From the NCBI GenBank assembly GCA_018899075.1, contig JAHIIS010000074.1, forward strand, positions 1-5,397: a stretch of DNA of 5,397 nucleotides. The letters are read 5' to 3'. The notes beneath the pieces were generated by a model that saw only the letters and a list, made by a program, of their open reading frames with translations, had not been told where the DNA came from and made no database searches. The translations under genes were made by a program, and so were the position numbers. Below are positions 4,897-5,397 of the stretch, piece after piece (the first letter of the stretch is position 1; every line of letters begins with the position of its first letter). Source of the stretch: Candidatus Omnitrophota bacterium. Lineage in GTDB: Bacteria; Omnitrophota; Gorgyraeia; JAFGHF01.

Positions 4897-5319
4897 TTAA
4901 CGAATTTCCACTATTTCTATATCAAATTTGAGCGTCTTGCCTGCTAAGGGATGATTAAGGTCAAGGGTGACTGTGTCTGATTCGATGGCAAGTACTTCTG
5001 CATTGATAACGCGTCCAGTTTCACTCTTTAACTTAATAGCTTGCCCTATTTCTATATTACGGCTTCCAAGGATATCTTTGGATGTCTTCTTAACAAGACT
5101 CTTGTCTCGTTTACCATATCCTTTATTTGCATAAACGACTATTTCCTTTTTCTCCGCTTCCTTCATTCCTATTAGCTCTTCTTCAATGCCTTTGATGAGC
5201 TTGTCTTCACCAATTCTACATTCAATTGGCTCACTGTCTATACTGCTGCCGAATACCTCGCCGTTTTCAAGCTTTCCAGTAAAATGAAGTTTTACTAGGC
5301 TGCCTTTTTTTACTATCAT
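4897..5319 (-). CDS. SlyD-like FKBP-type peptidyl-prolyl cis-trans isomerase
   Basis: The 140-residue product is a complete SlyD-type two-domain chaperone and prolyl isomerase. The FKBP domain is split: residues 5-67 (GSLVKLHFTGKLENGEVF, the GEDKLIKGIEEELIGMK segment, and YANKGYGK) and the last strand 119-140, which carries the diagnostic LDLNHPLAGKTLKFDIEI. Between them, about 68-118, lies the insert-in-flap chaperone domain. Unlike E. coli SlyD there is no His- and Cys-rich metal-binding tail: the protein stops right after VEIR. It has no signal peptide, so it is cytoplasmic. The ATG has AAGGGG 7 nt upstream. The first position may overlap the end of an upstream frame by ATGA. It opens the gene run seen here and has a truncated exported paralogue at 71-289. 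Confidence 0.92.
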   Translation of the reverse strand: MIVKKGSLVKLHFTGKLENGEVFGSSIDSEPIECRIGEDKLIKGIEEELIGMKEAEKKEIVVYANKGYGKRDKSLVKKTSKDILGSRNIEIGQAIKLKSETGRVINAEVLAIESDTVTLDLNHPLAGKTLKFDIEIVEIR

Positions 5320-5397
5320 TTAGTTACCCCTTTTTTCTTTGTAAGGCTTCTTTTTAACGATTCCCATTCGTTTTTTCGTGAGGAAGTACTTTCATAA
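5316..5397 (-). CDS. possible 3' end of an upstream gene (partial)
   Basis: On the minus strand an open frame enters from the right edge and runs 26 codons to a TGA at 5318-5316, overlapping the ATG of the SlyD-like gene by ATGA. The C-terminus reads SRKNEWESLKRSLTKKKGV, basic and hydrophilic. ATGA overlaps are typical of coupled genes in operons, which is the main support. A second frame also enters open and stops earlier (CGT TAA near 5354), so the choice is not certain. The fragment is too short to name a family. Confidence 0.35.
   Translation of the reverse strand, partial: YESTSSRKNEWESLKRSLTKKKGVTK

Noticed and set aside
1..5397. CRISPR array, tRNA or rRNA genes
   Set aside because: No regularly spaced direct repeats and no tRNA-like or rRNA-like segments were seen on either strand.

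Overview
This AT-rich window carries a dense set of genes that all lie on the minus strand, so the biology reads from the right edge to the left. A SPOR-domain protein, two candidate lipoproteins and a lipid acyltransferase indicate a bacterium with a peptidoglycan wall and probably two membranes. The sequence alone does not fix a phylum. The low GC, the SlyD-type FKBPs and the mixed gene content would suit an uncultivated environmental lineage, but that is a guess.

Right to left, the layout is as follows. A possible 3' end of an upstream gene (5316-5397) overlaps by ATGA the start of a complete SlyD-like FKBP prolyl isomerase (4897-5319). Next come a GNAT acetyltransferase (4147-4881), a NodB/CE4 polysaccharide deacetylase (3471-4142, or from 4202), and translation initiation factor IF-1 (infA, 3215-3433). 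Three small envelope proteins follow: a lipoprotein with two peptidoglycan-binding domains (2667-3188), a membrane-anchored SPOR protein (2286-2657), and a 44-residue lipoprotein that is easily missed (2129-2263). The run ends with a PlsC-type acyltransferase (1346-2089) and a SAM methyltransferase resembling the mycobacterial phthiotriol dimycocerosate methyltransferase (523-1335). Gaps between these genes are at most 39 nt, so they look like one transcript whose promoter lies beyond the right edge.

After the methyltransferase there is a 233-nt intergenic region. It holds an 11-bp inverted repeat, a good sigma70-type promoter (TTGACA, 17 nt, TAAAGT) and a leader of about 120 nt with alternative short pairings. 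This promoter drives an exported SlyD-like FKBP that starts with GTG. The FKBP is cut off after 72 codons, and the sequence beyond the break (1-60) vaguely resembles an IS21-family terminus.

The two points most worth checking are these. First, a perfect 8-bp hairpin sequesters the acyltransferase Shine-Dalgarno sequence, and the stop codon of the tiny lipoprotein sits in its 5' arm, which suggests translational coupling. Second, infA lies outside its usual ribosomal setting, in an envelope operon, with an altered conserved loop. The deacetylase, acetyltransferase, acyltransferase and methyltransferase could together modify a glycolipid or wall glycan, but this is inference from gene order.
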